Origin: Hydrogenophaga sp.
GTDB taxonomy: Bacteria > Pseudomonadota > Gammaproteobacteria > Burkholderiales > Burkholderiaceae_C
Length of the DNA stretch: 47,905 nt
Reading direction: 5' to 3'
Assembly (NCBI GenBank): GCA_018993155.1
Contig: JAGKSX010000057.1
Location: forward strand, 1-47,905
The notes below the pieces were generated by a model. That model was not told the DNA's origin. It made no database searches and saw nothing but the letters and a program-made list of their open reading frames with translations. The position numbers and the translations under genes were made by a program. This document shows, piece after piece, positions 24,213 through 35,830 of this stretch (within the stretch, counting starts at the first letter, position 1; every line of letters starts with the position of its first letter).

Positions 24213-24743
24213 TCAGGCCGGCACGTAGGTCAACCGAAGCACGTCCTCGCCCATGGGCTCGTGACTCACCAGGCGCAGCGGCGGCCGGGGCCCGGCGAAA
24301 TAGGGCTGACCCTGCCCCAGCACCACGGGGTGCAGGTAGATGCGGTACTCGTCGATCAGGCCCAGCTCGGTGAGGCGCTTCGCCAGGTTCGGGCCCGCCA
24401 CCTCGATCTCGCCATCGTGCCCGGCCTTCAGCGCGCGGATCGCGCCCTCCAGGTCATCCCCCACCAGCGTGGCGTTGGGACCGACCGACTTCAGCGTGCG
24501 CGAAACCACCCACTTTGGCTGCCGGCGCCACGCCGCCGCGAAGGCGCGTTCCTCGTCACTCCATTCCGGATGCTCGTCGTCCCAGTAGCGCATGATCTCG
24601 TACATCACGCGACCGTAGACGCTGCCCGTCTGCCCCTGGGCCTGCTCGATGAAATGGCGAAAGAGCATGGGACCTGGTGCGAACCCCATGTGATCGACGT
24701 AGCCGTCCAGGGACTGGTTCATGCCGAACACGAGCTTGGCCAT
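24213..24743 (-). CDS. Dihydrofolate-reductase-fold family protein (RibD C-terminal domain)
   Basis: 176 residues from ATG 24743, chosen because AAGGAAA lies at good spacing; an in-frame ATG at 24764 lacks this. The opening VFGMNQSLDGYVDH and the later DLEGAIRALKAGHDGEIEVAGPNLAK segment are the standard RibD-C/YwjB pattern. Members bind NADPH, but most have no known physiological reaction; they are not the housekeeping DHFR. The gene stands alone, convergent with the hydrolase. 115 bases separate it from serS and hold no gene that I can see. Confidence 0.85.
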   Translation of the reverse strand: MAKLVFGMNQSLDGYVDHMGFAPGPMLFRHFIEQAQGQTGSVYGRVMYEIMRYWDDEHPEWSDEERAFAAAWRRQPKWVVSRTLKSVGPNATLVGDDLEGAIRALKAGHDGEIEVAGPNLAKRLTELGLIDEYRIYLHPVVLGQGQPYFAGPRPPLRLVSHEPMGEDVLRLTYVPA

Positions 24744-24858
24744 GGCGTTTCCTTTCTGGTGCAAGGGGCCGCCGCCAACATGGGCGCCCCACCCTCACGA
24801 CGAACGGGCCAGGCGCTTTCGACATCCGGGGAGCGGCCAGCGCCCACCGAGTGTCCGG

Positions 24859-27195
<2,337 letters not shown>

Positions 27196-27196
<1 letters not shown>

Positions 27197-27642
27197 CACA
27201 GCACCCCGATCAGTTGCACTTCGAAGCGCACCGGCTGGCCCGCCAGTGGGTGGTTGAAGTCGAACAGCACCGCGCCGTCCTCGCGCACCTGAACGGCCGC
27301 GCCCGCGTAGCTGCCCAGGCCATCGGGCGTGGGGAACTGCACCACGTCGCCCGCCGCGTATTGCTCGTGGGGATCGCCCAGCTCGTTGAGCAGCTTGCGC
27401 GCCACCCACTGCACCATGTCCGGCTGGCGATCGCCGAAGGCCTCGCCCGCGGCGAGTTCGATCACCGTGCGCGTGCCCTCCTCCAGCCCGATCAGGCGCT
27501 GCTCGATCGCGGGCGAGAGTTCGCCCGCGCCCAGGCTGAGCGTGGCGGGCTTGCCTTCGAAGGTGTCAATGATCACCTGCCCCTGCGCACCGGACATGCG
27601 GTAGTGCAGGGTCAGGAAGGAACCTTCTTGGACTTGGGGCAT
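27196..27642 (-). CDS. FKBP-type peptidyl-prolyl cis-trans isomerase (SlpA/FkpB-like)
   Basis: 148 residues. [13 protein letters not shown] at the start, [32 protein letters not shown] in the middle (quoted in part: [12 protein letters not shown]) and [16 protein letters not shown] at the end are typical of the short SlyD/FkpB class, in which an insert-in-flap domain adds chaperone activity. No His-rich metal tail is present, so it is the SlpA/FkpB type rather than SlyD. It catalyses prolyl isomerisation in the cytoplasm. It is coupled to ispH by a one-base overlap. Confidence 0.95.
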
Positions 27643-27741
27643 AGGCGGGGGGGTATGTCAGTAAAAAGTATGCGAAAAAGGCGGCTGGGGGCCGACACAG
27701 CCCCTATTGTAAAAACCCCACCCAATCAGGAAGGACCGCCC

Positions 27742-28434
27742 ATGAATGGCCTGTCAATCAATGGCGTCAAGCACTGGCCGCGCGAATCACGCCCCCGCGA
27801 AAAGCTGCTCGCCCGAGGCCCCAACGCGCTGAGCGATGTCGAGTTGCTCGCCCTGCTGCTGCGCACCGGCATCACCGGCAAGGACGTGCTGCAGCTGGCC
27901 CATGAACTGCTGAACCGTTTTGGCGGCATCAGAGGCCTGCTGGACGCCGGTGCCGACTCCCTCAAGCAGATCAAGGGGCTGGGGCCCGCCAAACGCGCGG
28001 AAGTGGTCGCGGTGCTGGAGATTGCGCGCCGCGCGCTGACCGAGAAGCTGGAGAAACGACCCGTCTTCGAGAGCCCCAAGGCAGCGCGGGAATACCTTCA
28101 GCTGCAGCTGGGCGCACGGCCCCATGAAGTGTTCGCCGTGATGTTCCTGGACAGCCAGAACCGCCTGATCGCGATGGAAGACATGTTCCGGGGCACGCTC
28201 TCCCAGGCGACCGTGTACCCGCGCGAGATCGTGGTGCGCGCCCTGCACCACCACGCCTCAGCCGTGGTGCTGGCACACAACCACCCCAGCGGCAACGCCG
28301 AGCCCTCGCTGGCCGACATCGAGCTCACCCGCACCGTGCTCACCGCCCTGGCCCTGGTGGACGTGCGCGTGCTGGACCATTTCGTGGTCACGCGGGAGCA
28401 CGCCGTTTCCATGGCCCAGGAAGGCCTGATGTAA
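27742..28434 (+). CDS. radC: RadC-family JAMM-domain protein
   Basis: 230 residues from ATG 27742 with AAGGAC just upstream. The N-terminal UPF0758 helix-hairpin-helix part ([26 protein letters not shown]) is followed by [10 protein letters not shown] and the C-terminal JAMM metalloprotease-like fold with HNHPSG, whose His residues are potential zinc ligands. RadC is widespread, but its earlier assignment to DNA repair is doubtful; the biochemical role is open. It is divergent from the FKBP-ispH-serS run across a 99-bp gap. Confidence 0.95.
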   Translation: MNGLSINGVKHWPRESRPREKLLARGPNALSDVELLALLLRTGITGKDVLQLAHELLNRFGGIRGLLDAGADSLKQIKGLGPAKRAEVVAVLEIARRALTEKLEKRPVFESPKAAREYLQLQLGARPHEVFAVMFLDSQNRLIAMEDMFRGTLSQATVYPREIVVRALHHHASAVVLAHNHPSGNAEPSLADIELTRTVLTALALVDVRVLDHFVVTREHAVSMAQEGLM

Positions 28435-28480
28435 ACCCCGCGCCGGACAGCGGCGGTCTGGCCGGGCGACAATTCCGGCC

Positions 28481-29116
28481 ATGAAAGTCCACACGCTGGC
28501 CGAGTTGAAGGCGTTCAAGCGGGCCATGGCCGAACGCGCGGCGGCCGAGGCCCAGCGGCGCGAGGCCGAGCGGCTGGCCACGCTGCGCCGCGAGCGCGAG
28601 CACCGGCTGTTCGAGCTGGCGGTGGGCCCGGTGCAACGCCTGCCCCACCGGGGCCACATCGAGCCGCGCCCAGTGCCGGTGGACCCCTTGCCCCTGCAGC
28701 GCCAGCGCGACGAAGCCTCGGTGATGCGCGAGGCGCTGTCGGATGAGTTCGATGTCGAGACCCTGCTGCACACCGACGAGTTGCTGAGTTACCGCCGCCC
28801 GGGCCTGGGGCCGGAGATCGTGCGCAAGCTGCGCGAGGGCCGCTGGAGCATCCAGCGCCAGATCGACCTGCATGGCCTGCGCACCGACGAAGCCCGCGAG
28901 GCCCTGGGCCGTTTCATCCGCGAGGCCCACCTGGCCAGCCTGCGCTGCGTGCGCGTGGTGCATGGCAAGGGCCTGGGCTCACCCGGGCGCACCCCGGTGC
29001 TGAAGAACCGCGTGCTGCGCTGGTTAGTGCAAAAGAAGGAGGTGATCGCCTTCGTGCAGGCGCGCCCGGCCGAGGGCGGGGCCGGCGCGCTGGTGGTGCT
29101 GTTGCGCTCGGGTTGA
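28481..29116 (+). CDS. Smr/MutS2-domain protein (YdaL/SmrA-like endonuclease family)
   Basis: 211 residues. The N-terminal third is a charged, Arg/Ala-rich helical stretch (about residues 5-50), then a linker with RPGLGPEIVRKLREGRWSI, then a C-terminal Smr domain with IDLHGLRTDEAREAL and the VVHGKGLGSPG motif. DLHG and HGKG are the nucleic-acid-binding/nicking signatures of this family. Stand-alone Smr proteins in proteobacteria are structure-dependent nicking nucleases in vitro; more recent work on the superfamily points to mRNA and ribosome rescue. It lies 46 bases after radC. Confidence 0.92.
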   Translation: MKVHTLAELKAFKRAMAERAAAEAQRREAERLATLRREREHRLFELAVGPVQRLPHRGHIEPRPVPVDPLPLQRQRDEASVMREALSDEFDVETLLHTDELLSYRRPGLGPEIVRKLREGRWSIQRQIDLHGLRTDEAREALGRFIREAHLASLRCVRVVHGKGLGSPGRTPVLKNRVLRWLVQKKEVIAFVQARPAEGGAGALVVLLRSG

Positions 29117-29158
29117 CGCAGGTCCATACTGCATGTCCGCTGTTGGAAAGGACTGCAT

Positions 29159-29545
29159 ATGCTGAACAACGCTGCAGTGACCACCATGCTCCCCGTCATC
29201 GACATGGCGCGGGCCCGTCAGTTCTACGAGGGACGGCTCGGGCTGACGCCCGGCGGCGCCCGACCGGACGGCAAGTTCGTGTACCAGGTGGGCGGCAGCA
29301 CCCTGGCGCTGTTCCCCAAACCCGAAGGCACGAAAGCCGAGCACACGGCGATCAGCTTCCAGGTGGCGGACATCGCGGCCACCATCGCGAAGCTGAAACA
29401 GACCGGCGTGGTGTTCGAGGACTATGACTTTCCGGACTTCAAGACCGTGAACCACGTGTGCGTGCTCGGTGCCGAGAAGGCAGCGTGGTTCAAGGACACC
29501 GAAGGCAACTACCTCTGCCTGCACGAGGACATCGCGAGCCCCTAG
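29159..29545 (+). CDS. VOC-superfamily protein (glyoxalase/bleomycin-resistance-like)
   Basis: 128 residues with two beta-alpha-beta-beta-beta units. MLPVIDMARARQFYEGRLGL opens the first, and AAWFKDTEGNYLCLHED closes the second, where the Glu/His-like metal position (YLCLHED) is found. Members include glyoxalase I, dioxygenases and antibiotic-binding proteins; nothing here decides which. AAAGGA lies just before the ATG. Its stop overlaps that of the convergent truncated haemoglobin gene. Confidence 0.88.
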   Translation: MLNNAAVTTMLPVIDMARARQFYEGRLGLTPGGARPDGKFVYQVGGSTLALFPKPEGTKAEHTAISFQVADIAATIAKLKQTGVVFEDYDFPDFKTVNHVCVLGAEKAAWFKDTEGNYLCLHEDIASP

Positions 29546-29958
29546 CCCGGCGAGTTCCGCATCCAGTCGGCAGTCTGGAAGAAGCTGGTCTTGAGCCGCT
29601 CGCGCAGCGCCGCGTCCACGCCGGCCTCGCCCATCGCCTGGTCCATGCAGGCCAGCCACTGGTCGCGCTCGATGATGCCAATGGCGAACGGCATGTGCCG
29701 CATGCGCAGGCGCGGGTGGCCGAAGCGATCGGTGTAGTGCTGCGGTCCACCCAGCCAGCCGCAGAGAAACCAGAACAGTTTCTGGCGCGCGCTCTCCAGC
29801 GTGCTGCCGTGCGCCGCGCGCAGTTCGCGGTAGCGCGGCTCGATGTCCATGAGGTCGTAGAAGCGGTCGACGAGTGCGCGCACCTTGTCCTCGCCGCCGA
29901 TCCAGTCGAAGGGCGTGGCGTGCTGCGTGGGCTCCTGGGGTTGAATGAGATCGCTCAT
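29542..29958 (-). CDS. Group II truncated haemoglobin
   Basis: 138 residues from ATG 29958; the frame is open further upstream only as a shadow of the permease gene. The GGPQHY and GHPRLRMRHMPF motifs are diagnostic for group II truncated haemoglobins. The proximal haem ligand should be His88, the G8 position is Trp101, and the B10 Tyr is Tyr34, matching the ligand-stabilising set of trHbO. Such proteins bind O2 and detoxify NO or peroxides in the cytoplasm. It begins 8 bases after the permease stop, so it is probably in the same transcript. Confidence 0.93.
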   Translation of the reverse strand: MSDLIQPQEPTQHATPFDWIGGEDKVRALVDRFYDLMDIEPRYRELRAAHGSTLESARQKLFWFLCGWLGGPQHYTDRFGHPRLRMRHMPFAIGIIERDQWLACMDQAMGEAGVDAALRERLKTSFFQTADWMRNSPG

Positions 29959-29966
29959 GCCGGTGT

Positions 29967-32510
29967 TCAGACAGCTGCCTTGCGCAAGGTTTCCACCACG
30001 GGCGTGCGCAGCACGCTGCGCAGCCCCCACCAGCCCGCCAGCAAAGCCAGCAAGGCACCGGCGACGGCACCGCCCAGCGGCACCCAGGGCGAAGCCGTCC
30101 ACGAAAACTGGAACACGAAACGGGCCAAGGCCCAGCCCACCGCGACCGCCACGGCCGAGGCCAGGAAACCCGCCAACAGGCCCACGCCGAGCAGCTCGAT
30201 GCGCTGCACCTGGCGCAGCAGCTTCGAGCCCGCGCCCACGGCGCGCAGGATGGCGAACTCGCGCTCGCGCTCGCCGCGCGTGGCGGTGACGGCCGAGAGC
30301 AGCACGACCAGGCCGGCCGCGAGCGTGAAGGCGAACAGGAACTCCACCGCGCTGATGACCTGGCCCAGCACGCGCTGCACCTGCGCGATGGTCTGGCTCA
30401 TGTCGACGTTGGTGATGTTGGGAAACTGGCGCACCAGCCCGTTGTCGAAACCGTTCGTGGGTTCGGGTGCGCGGAACGCGCTGATGTAGCTCAGCGGCAC
30501 ATCGGGCACCTGGGCCACCGGGAACACGACGAAGAAGTTCACCCGCATCGAGCCCCAGTCCACCTTGCGCAGGCTGGTGATGCGGCCTTCGGTCACCTGG
30601 CCTGCGATGTCGAAGCCCAGGCGGTCGCCGAGCTTGAGGCCGAGTTCTTCGGCCAGGCCTTCTTCCACGCTCAGCGCATCGGGTTCGTTGTCGGTCCAGC
30701 GGCCTGCCACCACGGGGTTGTGCTCGGGCACGGTGGCGGAGTTGGAGAGGTTGAACTCGCGGTCCACCAGGCGCTGCGCGCGGTCTTCGGTGAAGTCTTC
30801 CGGCACCACGGCCTTGCCGTTGATGGTGACCAGCCGGCCCCGGATCATGGGGTACCAGTCGTAGCGCTGCACCCCGGCCTGCCGCAGCGCCTGCTGGAAC
30901 GCCTCGCCCTGGTCGGGCTGCACGTTGATGACGAAGCGGTTGGGCGCGTCGGGTGGCGTGGCGTTGCGCCAGCTGGAGATGAGGTCGGTGCGCAGCAGCA
31001 CCAGCAGCACCAGGGCCAGCAGGCCGACGGCAAGCGCGCTGATTTGCACCACGGCATAGGCCGGGCGCGCCGAGAGCTGGCGCGTGGCCATGACCAGCGC
31101 ACGCGGCGCGGTGGCTTCGTTCACACTGGCGCGCAGCACGCGCACCGCCGCGTAGCTGGCGGCGGCGAACAGCAGCACCGCGCCCGCGAAACCGCCCACG
31201 GCGATGGCGCCCAGCAGCAGATCGCGGCTGGCCGCGAGCAGCAGCGCGGCAAAACCGGCCACGCCCAGGCCCAGCACAGCCAGGGTGGCGGGCTTGAGCT
31301 GGCCCACATCGCGGCGGATCACGCGCAGCGGCGGCACCTGGGCCAGCTGCAGCACCGGCGGCAGGCCGAAGGCCATCATGAGCGTGAGGCCCATGCCCAG
31401 GCCGAGCAGCACCGGCGCGATGCTGGGCGCGGGCAGGCTGGCTTCGACCAGGCCGGCCAGCAGCAGCACGAAGGCGTGGTGCACCGCGTAGCCGATGGCC
31501 ACGCCCAGGGCGCTGGCGAACAGGCCGATGAGCGCGAATTCGAGCGTGTAGGCGCGCGCCATGGTGCCTTGCGAGAGGCCGAGCACGCGCAGCATGGCGC
31601 AGTCGTCCAGGTGGCGCTGGGCGAAGCCGCGCGCGGCGATCGCCACGGCCACGGCGCACAGCAGCGCGGCCAGCAGGGCCACGAGGTTGAGGAACTTTTC
31701 GGCGCGCCCCAGCGTCTGCTGCATCTCGGGCCGGCCGCCTTCAAGCGACTCCAGCCGCATGCCGCGCACGTCGGGCTGCTCCATGGCCTTCGTGGCCCAG
31801 TTGCTGAAATCGGCCACGCGGGCCTCGTTGCCGATCACGGCCAGGCGGTAGGTCAGGCGGCTGGCGGGCTGCACCAGGCCGGTGGCGGGCAGGTCGGCCG
31901 CGTTGAGCATGACGCGCGGCGCGAAGCTCATGAAGCCCGCGCCCCGGTCGGGCTCGACCGTGATGAGGCGCGCGATGGTGAGCGCCGAGTCGCCCAGCAG
32001 CAGCGTGTGGCCCATCTTCAGGTCGAGCGCGACCAGCAGGGCTTCGTCCACCCACACAGTGCCGGGGGCGGGAATCTCGCGGGTGGCGCTGTCGGGCCCA
32101 CCCTGGGCCTCGGCCACGCGCAGGCTGCCGCGCAGCGGGTAGCCCTCACCCACGGCCTTGAGCGCCACCAGGCGCGCGGCGCCGCCTTCTTCTTCGCGCG
32201 CGCGGCCCATGGTGGGAAAGCCCAGCGTCTGCGTGGTGGTCAGGCCCAGTTCGCGCGCCCGGGCCTCGAACGAGGGCGGCGGCACGTGGTCGCTGCTGAT
32301 CACCGCGTCGCCGCCGAGCAGCGCGCTGGCGTCGCGCGTGAGGCCGCCCTGCAAGCGGTCGGCGAAGAAACCCACCGCCGTGAGCGCGGCCACCGCGAGG
32401 GTGACGGCCAGCATCAGCAGGCGCAGTTCGCCGGCGCGCCAGTCGCGCACCAGGGAAGACCAGCCCAGAGTCCAGAAACGGATGGGCAAGGAAGGAGGGG
32501 GCTGTGTCAT
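29967..32510 (-). CDS. Large FtsX-family ABC transporter permease (YbbP-like)
   Basis: 847 residues, the usual length of YbbP-type MacB/FtsX permeases. A first membrane helix is near residues 30-50 (LMLAVTLAVAALTAVGFFA), followed by a long periplasmic domain and several helices in two FtsX blocks: about 270-420 (LVALLAALLCAVAVAIAARGF and later segments) and the C-terminal 710-840 region (EFLFAFTLAAGLVVLLSAVTA). These permeases work with a small ATPase in lipoprotein, lysophospholipid or envelope handling, but no ATPase gene is adjacent here. It lies between upp and the haemoglobin gene on the same strand. Confidence 0.93.
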   Translation of the reverse strand: MTQPPPSLPIRFWTLGWSSLVRDWRAGELRLLMLAVTLAVAALTAVGFFADRLQGGLTRDASALLGGDAVISSDHVPPPSFEARARELGLTTTQTLGFPTMGRAREEEGGAARLVALKAVGEGYPLRGSLRVAEAQGGPDSATREIPAPGTVWVDEALLVALDLKMGHTLLLGDSALTIARLITVEPDRGAGFMSFAPRVMLNAADLPATGLVQPASRLTYRLAVIGNEARVADFSNWATKAMEQPDVRGMRLESLEGGRPEMQQTLGRAEKFLNLVALLAALLCAVAVAIAARGFAQRHLDDCAMLRVLGLSQGTMARAYTLEFALIGLFASALGVAIGYAVHHAFVLLLAGLVEASLPAPSIAPVLLGLGMGLTLMMAFGLPPVLQLAQVPPLRVIRRDVGQLKPATLAVLGLGVAGFAALLLAASRDLLLGAIAVGGFAGAVLLFAAASYAAVRVLRASVNEATAPRALVMATRQLSARPAYAVVQISALAVGLLALVLLVLLRTDLISSWRNATPPDAPNRFVINVQPDQGEAFQQALRQAGVQRYDWYPMIRGRLVTINGKAVVPEDFTEDRAQRLVDREFNLSNSATVPEHNPVVAGRWTDNEPDALSVEEGLAEELGLKLGDRLGFDIAGQVTEGRITSLRKVDWGSMRVNFFVVFPVAQVPDVPLSYISAFRAPEPTNGFDNGLVRQFPNITNVDMSQTIAQVQRVLGQVISAVEFLFAFTLAAGLVVLLSAVTATRGEREREFAILRAVGAGSKLLRQVQRIELLGVGLLAGFLASAVAVAVGWALARFVFQFSWTASPWVPLGGAVAGALLALLAGWWGLRSVLRTPVVETLRKAAV

Positions 32511-32544
32511 GGTGCGGGGTTCGAGCGCGCGCGGCCCGACTGGT

Positions 32545-33177
32545 TCACTTGGTGCCGAAAATTCGGTCGCCCGCGTCGCCCAGGCCCGGGACGATGTAGC
32601 CGTGTTCGTTCAGACCCCGGTCCACGGCGGGGGTGTAGACCGGCACGTCGGGGTGGGCGTCGTGGAAGGTCTTGAGACCTTCGGGGCAGGTCACCAGGCA
32701 GACGAAGCGGATCGAGCGCGGGTTCGTCTTCTTGAGCCGGTCCACCGCGCTCACGGCGGAGTTGCCGGTGGCGAGCATGGGGTCGAGCACGATCACGTCG
32801 CGCTCGTGCATGTCGTGCGGCATCTTGAAGTAGTACTCCACCGCCTTGAGCGTGGCGGGGTCTCGGTACAGGCCGATGTGGCCGACGCGCGCGCCCGGGA
32901 TCACCTGCAGCATGCCGTCCAGGAAACCATTGCCCGCACGCAGGATGGAGGCCAACACGACCTTCTTGCCGTCGATGACGCGCGAGGTCATCTTCTCCAG
33001 CGGAGTCTCGATCTCGATCTCCTGCATCGGCATGTCGCGCGTGATCTCGTAAGCGAGCAGGGCACTCAACTCGTGCACCAGCTCGCGAAAGCTCTTGGTG
33101 CTGGTGTCCTTGCGGCGCATGAGGGTGAGCTTGTGCTGCACCAGGGGGTGGTCAATGACGTGGACGGCTCGGCTCAT
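32545..33177 (-). CDS. upp: Uracil phosphoribosyltransferase
   Basis: 210 residues, the standard length. [23 protein letters not shown] at the start (quoted in part: [13 protein letters not shown]), [13 protein letters not shown], the PRPP-binding loop [15 protein letters not shown] and the C-terminal uracil-binding [12 protein letters not shown] are all present. It makes UMP from uracil and PRPP in pyrimidine salvage. Upstream, 60 bases separate it from the end of fdhD on the same strand. Confidence 0.98.
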   Translation of the reverse strand: MSRAVHVIDHPLVQHKLTLMRRKDTSTKSFRELVHELSALLAYEITRDMPMQEIEIETPLEKMTSRVIDGKKVVLASILRAGNGFLDGMLQVIPGARVGHIGLYRDPATLKAVEYYFKMPHDMHERDVIVLDPMLATGNSAVSAVDRLKKTNPRSIRFVCLVTCPEGLKTFHDAHPDVPVYTPAVDRGLNEHGYIVPGLGDAGDRIFGTK

Positions 33178-33237
33178 GGGGGGGTCTCTCGGAGGGGGTG
33201 ATCCGAGTTTATGCCCGAACGCGCGGGCGCAGCCGCG

Positions 33238-34101
33238 TCAAGACGCGGGGGCGGCGCGCTCACGGGCCACGGGCGCTGCCGGCGGCACCGCGTCCAGCAC
33301 CAGGCGCTGGGGGTTGGCGTAACACAGGAAGCGCTGGTTGGTGGCGCGGCCGATGGCGCACAGGCCCACACGCAAGGCCACGTCCAGCCCCATCTGCGTG
33401 ATGCCGCTGCGCGAGACCACCACCGCCACACCCATCTGGGCCGACTTGATCACCATCTCGCTGGTGAGCCGGCCGGTGGTGTAGAAGATCTTCTCGCCGG
33501 TGGGTTCATCCGATTGCAGCGCCATCCAGCCCGCGATCGTGTCCACCGCGTTGTGGCGGCCCACGTCTTCCACGAACAGCTGCAGCTCCTGCCCGTGAAA
33601 CAGCGCGCAGGCGTGCACCGAGCCGGCCGACTTGTAGGTGCTCTCCTTGAGCCGGATCGCGTTGACGATGGCGTAGAGCTGCGACTGCGTCAGCCCGGCC
33701 TCGTCGGGCAGGCGGATGCGATCGATCTCGTCCATGAGGTTGCCGAACACGCTGCCCTGGCCGCAGCCGGTGGTGACCACGCGTTTGGAGGTACGCTCCT
33801 CGATGCGGTCGATGCCATGGCGGGGCTTGACCGACGCGGCGTTCACGTCCCAGTCCACGGTGATGGATTCGACCTCCTCCACCGAGGCGATGAGCCGCTG
33901 GTTGAGCAGATAGCCCAGCACCAGCCATTCGGGTTGCGCGCCCAGCGTCATGAGCGTGACCAGCTCGCGCTTGTCCACGTAGACCGTGAGGTCGCGCTCG
34001 GCGGGGATGGAGATGGTCTCGCGCGCGCCATGCTCGTTCATGACCTCGACTTCACGGGTCAGCGGCGCACGCGCCTGGGTCAGTTGGGGCAACAGGGGCA
34101 T
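33238..34101 (-). CDS. fdhD: Formate dehydrogenase accessory sulfurtransferase FdhD
   Basis: 287 residues. The sulfur-carrying Cys is Cys113 in TTGCGQGS; the CxxC pair of E. coli FdhD is not present and only this one Cys of the motif is kept, as in many FdhD proteins. FVEDVGRHNAVD and YTTGRLTSEMV are further diagnostic segments. FdhD takes sulfur from a cysteine desulfurase and inserts the terminal sulfido ligand into the molybdenum cofactor of formate dehydrogenase, which is needed for activity. It follows the fdh operon on the same strand but a terminator lies in between, so it may be expressed separately or by read-through. Confidence 0.95.
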   Translation of the reverse strand: MPLLPQLTQARAPLTREVEVMNEHGARETISIPAERDLTVYVDKRELVTLMTLGAQPEWLVLGYLLNQRLIASVEEVESITVDWDVNAASVKPRHGIDRIEERTSKRVVTTGCGQGSVFGNLMDEIDRIRLPDEAGLTQSQLYAIVNAIRLKESTYKSAGSVHACALFHGQELQLFVEDVGRHNAVDTIAGWMALQSDEPTGEKIFYTTGRLTSEMVIKSAQMGVAVVVSRSGITQMGLDVALRVGLCAIGRATNQRFLCYANPQRLVLDAVPPAAPVARERAAPAS

Positions 34102-34120
34102 GGGCGAAGACTACCGCATG

Positions 34121-34149
34121 AAAAGGGCCGCCACCCGAGGGTGCGGCCC
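34121..34149 (-). terminator. Intrinsic terminator at the end of the fdh structural operon
   Basis: On the minus strand GGGCCGC-ACCC pairs with GGGT-GCGGCCC (34149 down to 34125, one bulged G), followed directly by TTTT at 34124-34121. It lies 22 bases after the small periplasmic protein gene and just before fdhD. The GC stem plus T-run is a standard Rho-independent terminator. Confidence 0.6.
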
Positions 34150-34171
34150 ATGGCAAGACAGGGAAAGCGGT

Positions 34172-34558
34172 TTATTTCTTGGCCGGCATCGTCGCTGCGG
34201 CCGGTGCATTGGAACTCGGCGGCGCCTTGGCGGTTTCCGGCGGCGAGTGCGCACCCGAAGCCTCGATTGGTTTCGGTGCGGTGTAGGCGAAGGGGCCCGG
34301 GTCGGTGCAGGCCGGGGCGTTGGCCGTCGCGGGGGGCACGCTCTTGCCGGTAGCCGCCGCGGTCTTGAAATAGTTGGCGGCGGCCTTGTCCATGGAGACA
34401 CACAGCTTGTAGCCGTCGGCCTTGGCGGCCCAGGCCGTCTTGGCCGCCGCTTCGGCGGCCTTGGCCTTGGCCTCTTCCGTCGGTGGCGGGGGCGCGGGCA
34501 GCTTGGCGTGGGCCGTTGCGGCCAGCAGCAGGGTCAGGCACAGGAGGCTGCGTTTCAT
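34172..34558 (-). CDS. Small periplasmic protein of unknown function in the fdh operon
   Basis: 128 residues. A signal peptide is likely (MKRSLLCLTLLLAATAHA, cleavage near residue 18). The mature protein is Ala/Lys/Pro-rich, with a helical segment about 27-65 (EEAKAKAAEAAAKTAWAAKA) and two Cys in YKLCVSMD and APACTDP that could form a disulfide. The tail is Pro/Ala-rich, low complexity. I do not recognise the family. It starts 26 bases after the gamma subunit and is the last gene before the terminator, so it is co-transcribed with the enzyme and may help assemble it or bind to the periplasmic side. Confidence 0.75.
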   Translation of the reverse strand: MKRSLLCLTLLLAATAHAKLPAPPPPTEEAKAKAAEAAAKTAWAAKADGYKLCVSMDKAAANYFKTAAATGKSVPPATANAPACTDPGPFAYTAPKPIEASGAHSPPETAKAPPSSNAPAAATMPAKK

Positions 34559-34584
34559 GGGTTGTCCTCGTTGTCTCGTTGTGT

Positions 34585-35820
34585 TCAGGCCTTGACGGCG
34601 CGCGAGGCCTCGGCCGCGCTGGCTGCGTCCACCGGGCCCGCCGTGCGTTGCGCGGGGATCTTGCCGGCCTTGATGTCGTCGTACCAGAGTTCGTGGTGTT
34701 CCCTGGCCCAGGTCTCGTCCACGTAGCCGGTCTTCATGGCCTTGTAGGCGCCCTTCATGCCGATGGTGCCGAGGTAGATGTGGCCCATGAACAGCGCCAT
34801 CATCAGCACCGCGGCGCTGGCGTGGATCATGTGCGCAATCTGCATGTTGCCGCGCGTGTAGTCCACCGAGGGCAGCAGCTTGTCCAGGAACAGGCCCGAG
34901 CCCACCACGATCAGACCGAAGAAGAACACACCGGCCCAGAACACCACCTTCTCGCCCGCGTTGAACCGGTGCGACGGCACTTCCTGGCCGCTGAACAGGC
35001 CACCGCCCTTGAGCAGCCAGGTGATGTCTTCCTTGGCCGGCAGGTTGTCCTTGATGAAGGTGAGGATCACCACCACCAGCGACACCGCGAACAGCGGCCC
35101 GGCGAAGTTGTGCAGGTTCTTCAGCGCGTAGGTCAGCCAGCCGAACAGCGTGCTGCCGATGATGGGCAGCAGAAAGAACTTGCCGAAGGCCATGATGATG
35201 CCGGAGACCGCCAGCGCCACGAAGGCGATGGCGTTGACCCAGTGCGCGGCGCGCTCGAAGTAGGTGAAGCGCTCGATCACGCGGCCGGTGGGCTGGCCGT
35301 GCACGGGGATGGCGCCCTTGGCGAAATAGAACAGTGCGATGGCCACCGCGACGATGAGCAGCACCGAACCGCCATAGGGAATGATCCACTGGTTGCGCAC
35401 TTGCCGCCAGGCTTCACCCGCGTTGGTCAGGCGCGCGCCGGGGTAATTCACGAACGGCTGGATCAGGTTGCCGGCCTCGGGGTACGGCAGGCTGGAATAG
35501 CCGGTCACGCCCTTGCCCACGTCGCGCCACATCGGCGCGTTGTTGCCGGGCTGCACCTGGCCGCGTTCGGCGTTGGTCTGCTCGGGGTACTTCGGGTCCT
35601 TGTTCGCGTCGGGCGCGATCTCGAAGATGTTGGCGCCCTTGATGCCACCCATCTGGCCACTGGCCGGTGCGGCCGCGCCGGCGGGCGCCGGGTCTTCCTG
35701 CGGTGGCTCCACCTTGAGCGTCTGGGCATTGGCCCAGGCGGCGCTCAGCGCCAGCAGCGCCATGCACCACGCCTTGGGCGACGCCAGGTGGCGCAGGCCT
35801 TGAGTCAGGAGGCTGTACAT
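34585..35820 (-). CDS. Formate dehydrogenase cytochrome b556 gamma subunit
   Basis: 411 residues. After a signal-like N-terminus (ALLALSAAWANAQ) comes a periplasmic stretch to about residue 145 with Pro/Ala-rich sequence, then the membrane cytochrome b domain with about four to five helices (YGGSVLLIVAVAIALFYFA; ERAAHWVNAIAFVALAVSG; FAGPLFAVSLVVVILTF; GLIVVGSGLFL; HMIHASAAVLMMALFMGHIYLG). His residues in AAHW, NLHN and AHMIHA are candidate haem ligands. It takes electrons from the beta subunit to the quinone pool and anchors the complex. The extra N-terminal region is usual for the FDH gamma of betaproteobacteria and absent from E. coli FdoI. Confidence 0.93.
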   Translation of the reverse strand: MYSLLTQGLRHLASPKAWCMALLALSAAWANAQTLKVEPPQEDPAPAGAAAPASGQMGGIKGANIFEIAPDANKDPKYPEQTNAERGQVQPGNNAPMWRDVGKGVTGYSSLPYPEAGNLIQPFVNYPGARLTNAGEAWRQVRNQWIIPYGGSVLLIVAVAIALFYFAKGAIPVHGQPTGRVIERFTYFERAAHWVNAIAFVALAVSGIIMAFGKFFLLPIIGSTLFGWLTYALKNLHNFAGPLFAVSLVVVILTFIKDNLPAKEDITWLLKGGGLFSGQEVPSHRFNAGEKVVFWAGVFFFGLIVVGSGLFLDKLLPSVDYTRGNMQIAHMIHASAAVLMMALFMGHIYLGTIGMKGAYKAMKTGYVDETWAREHHELWYDDIKAGKIPAQRTAGPVDAASAAEASRAVKA

Positions 35821-35830
35821 GGTGGGGGCC

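Noticed and set aside
29542-31659. A 705-residue frame ending in truncated haemoglobin
   Set aside because: Only the last 138 residues are haemoglobin; the rest is antisense-like shadow of the permease in another frame.
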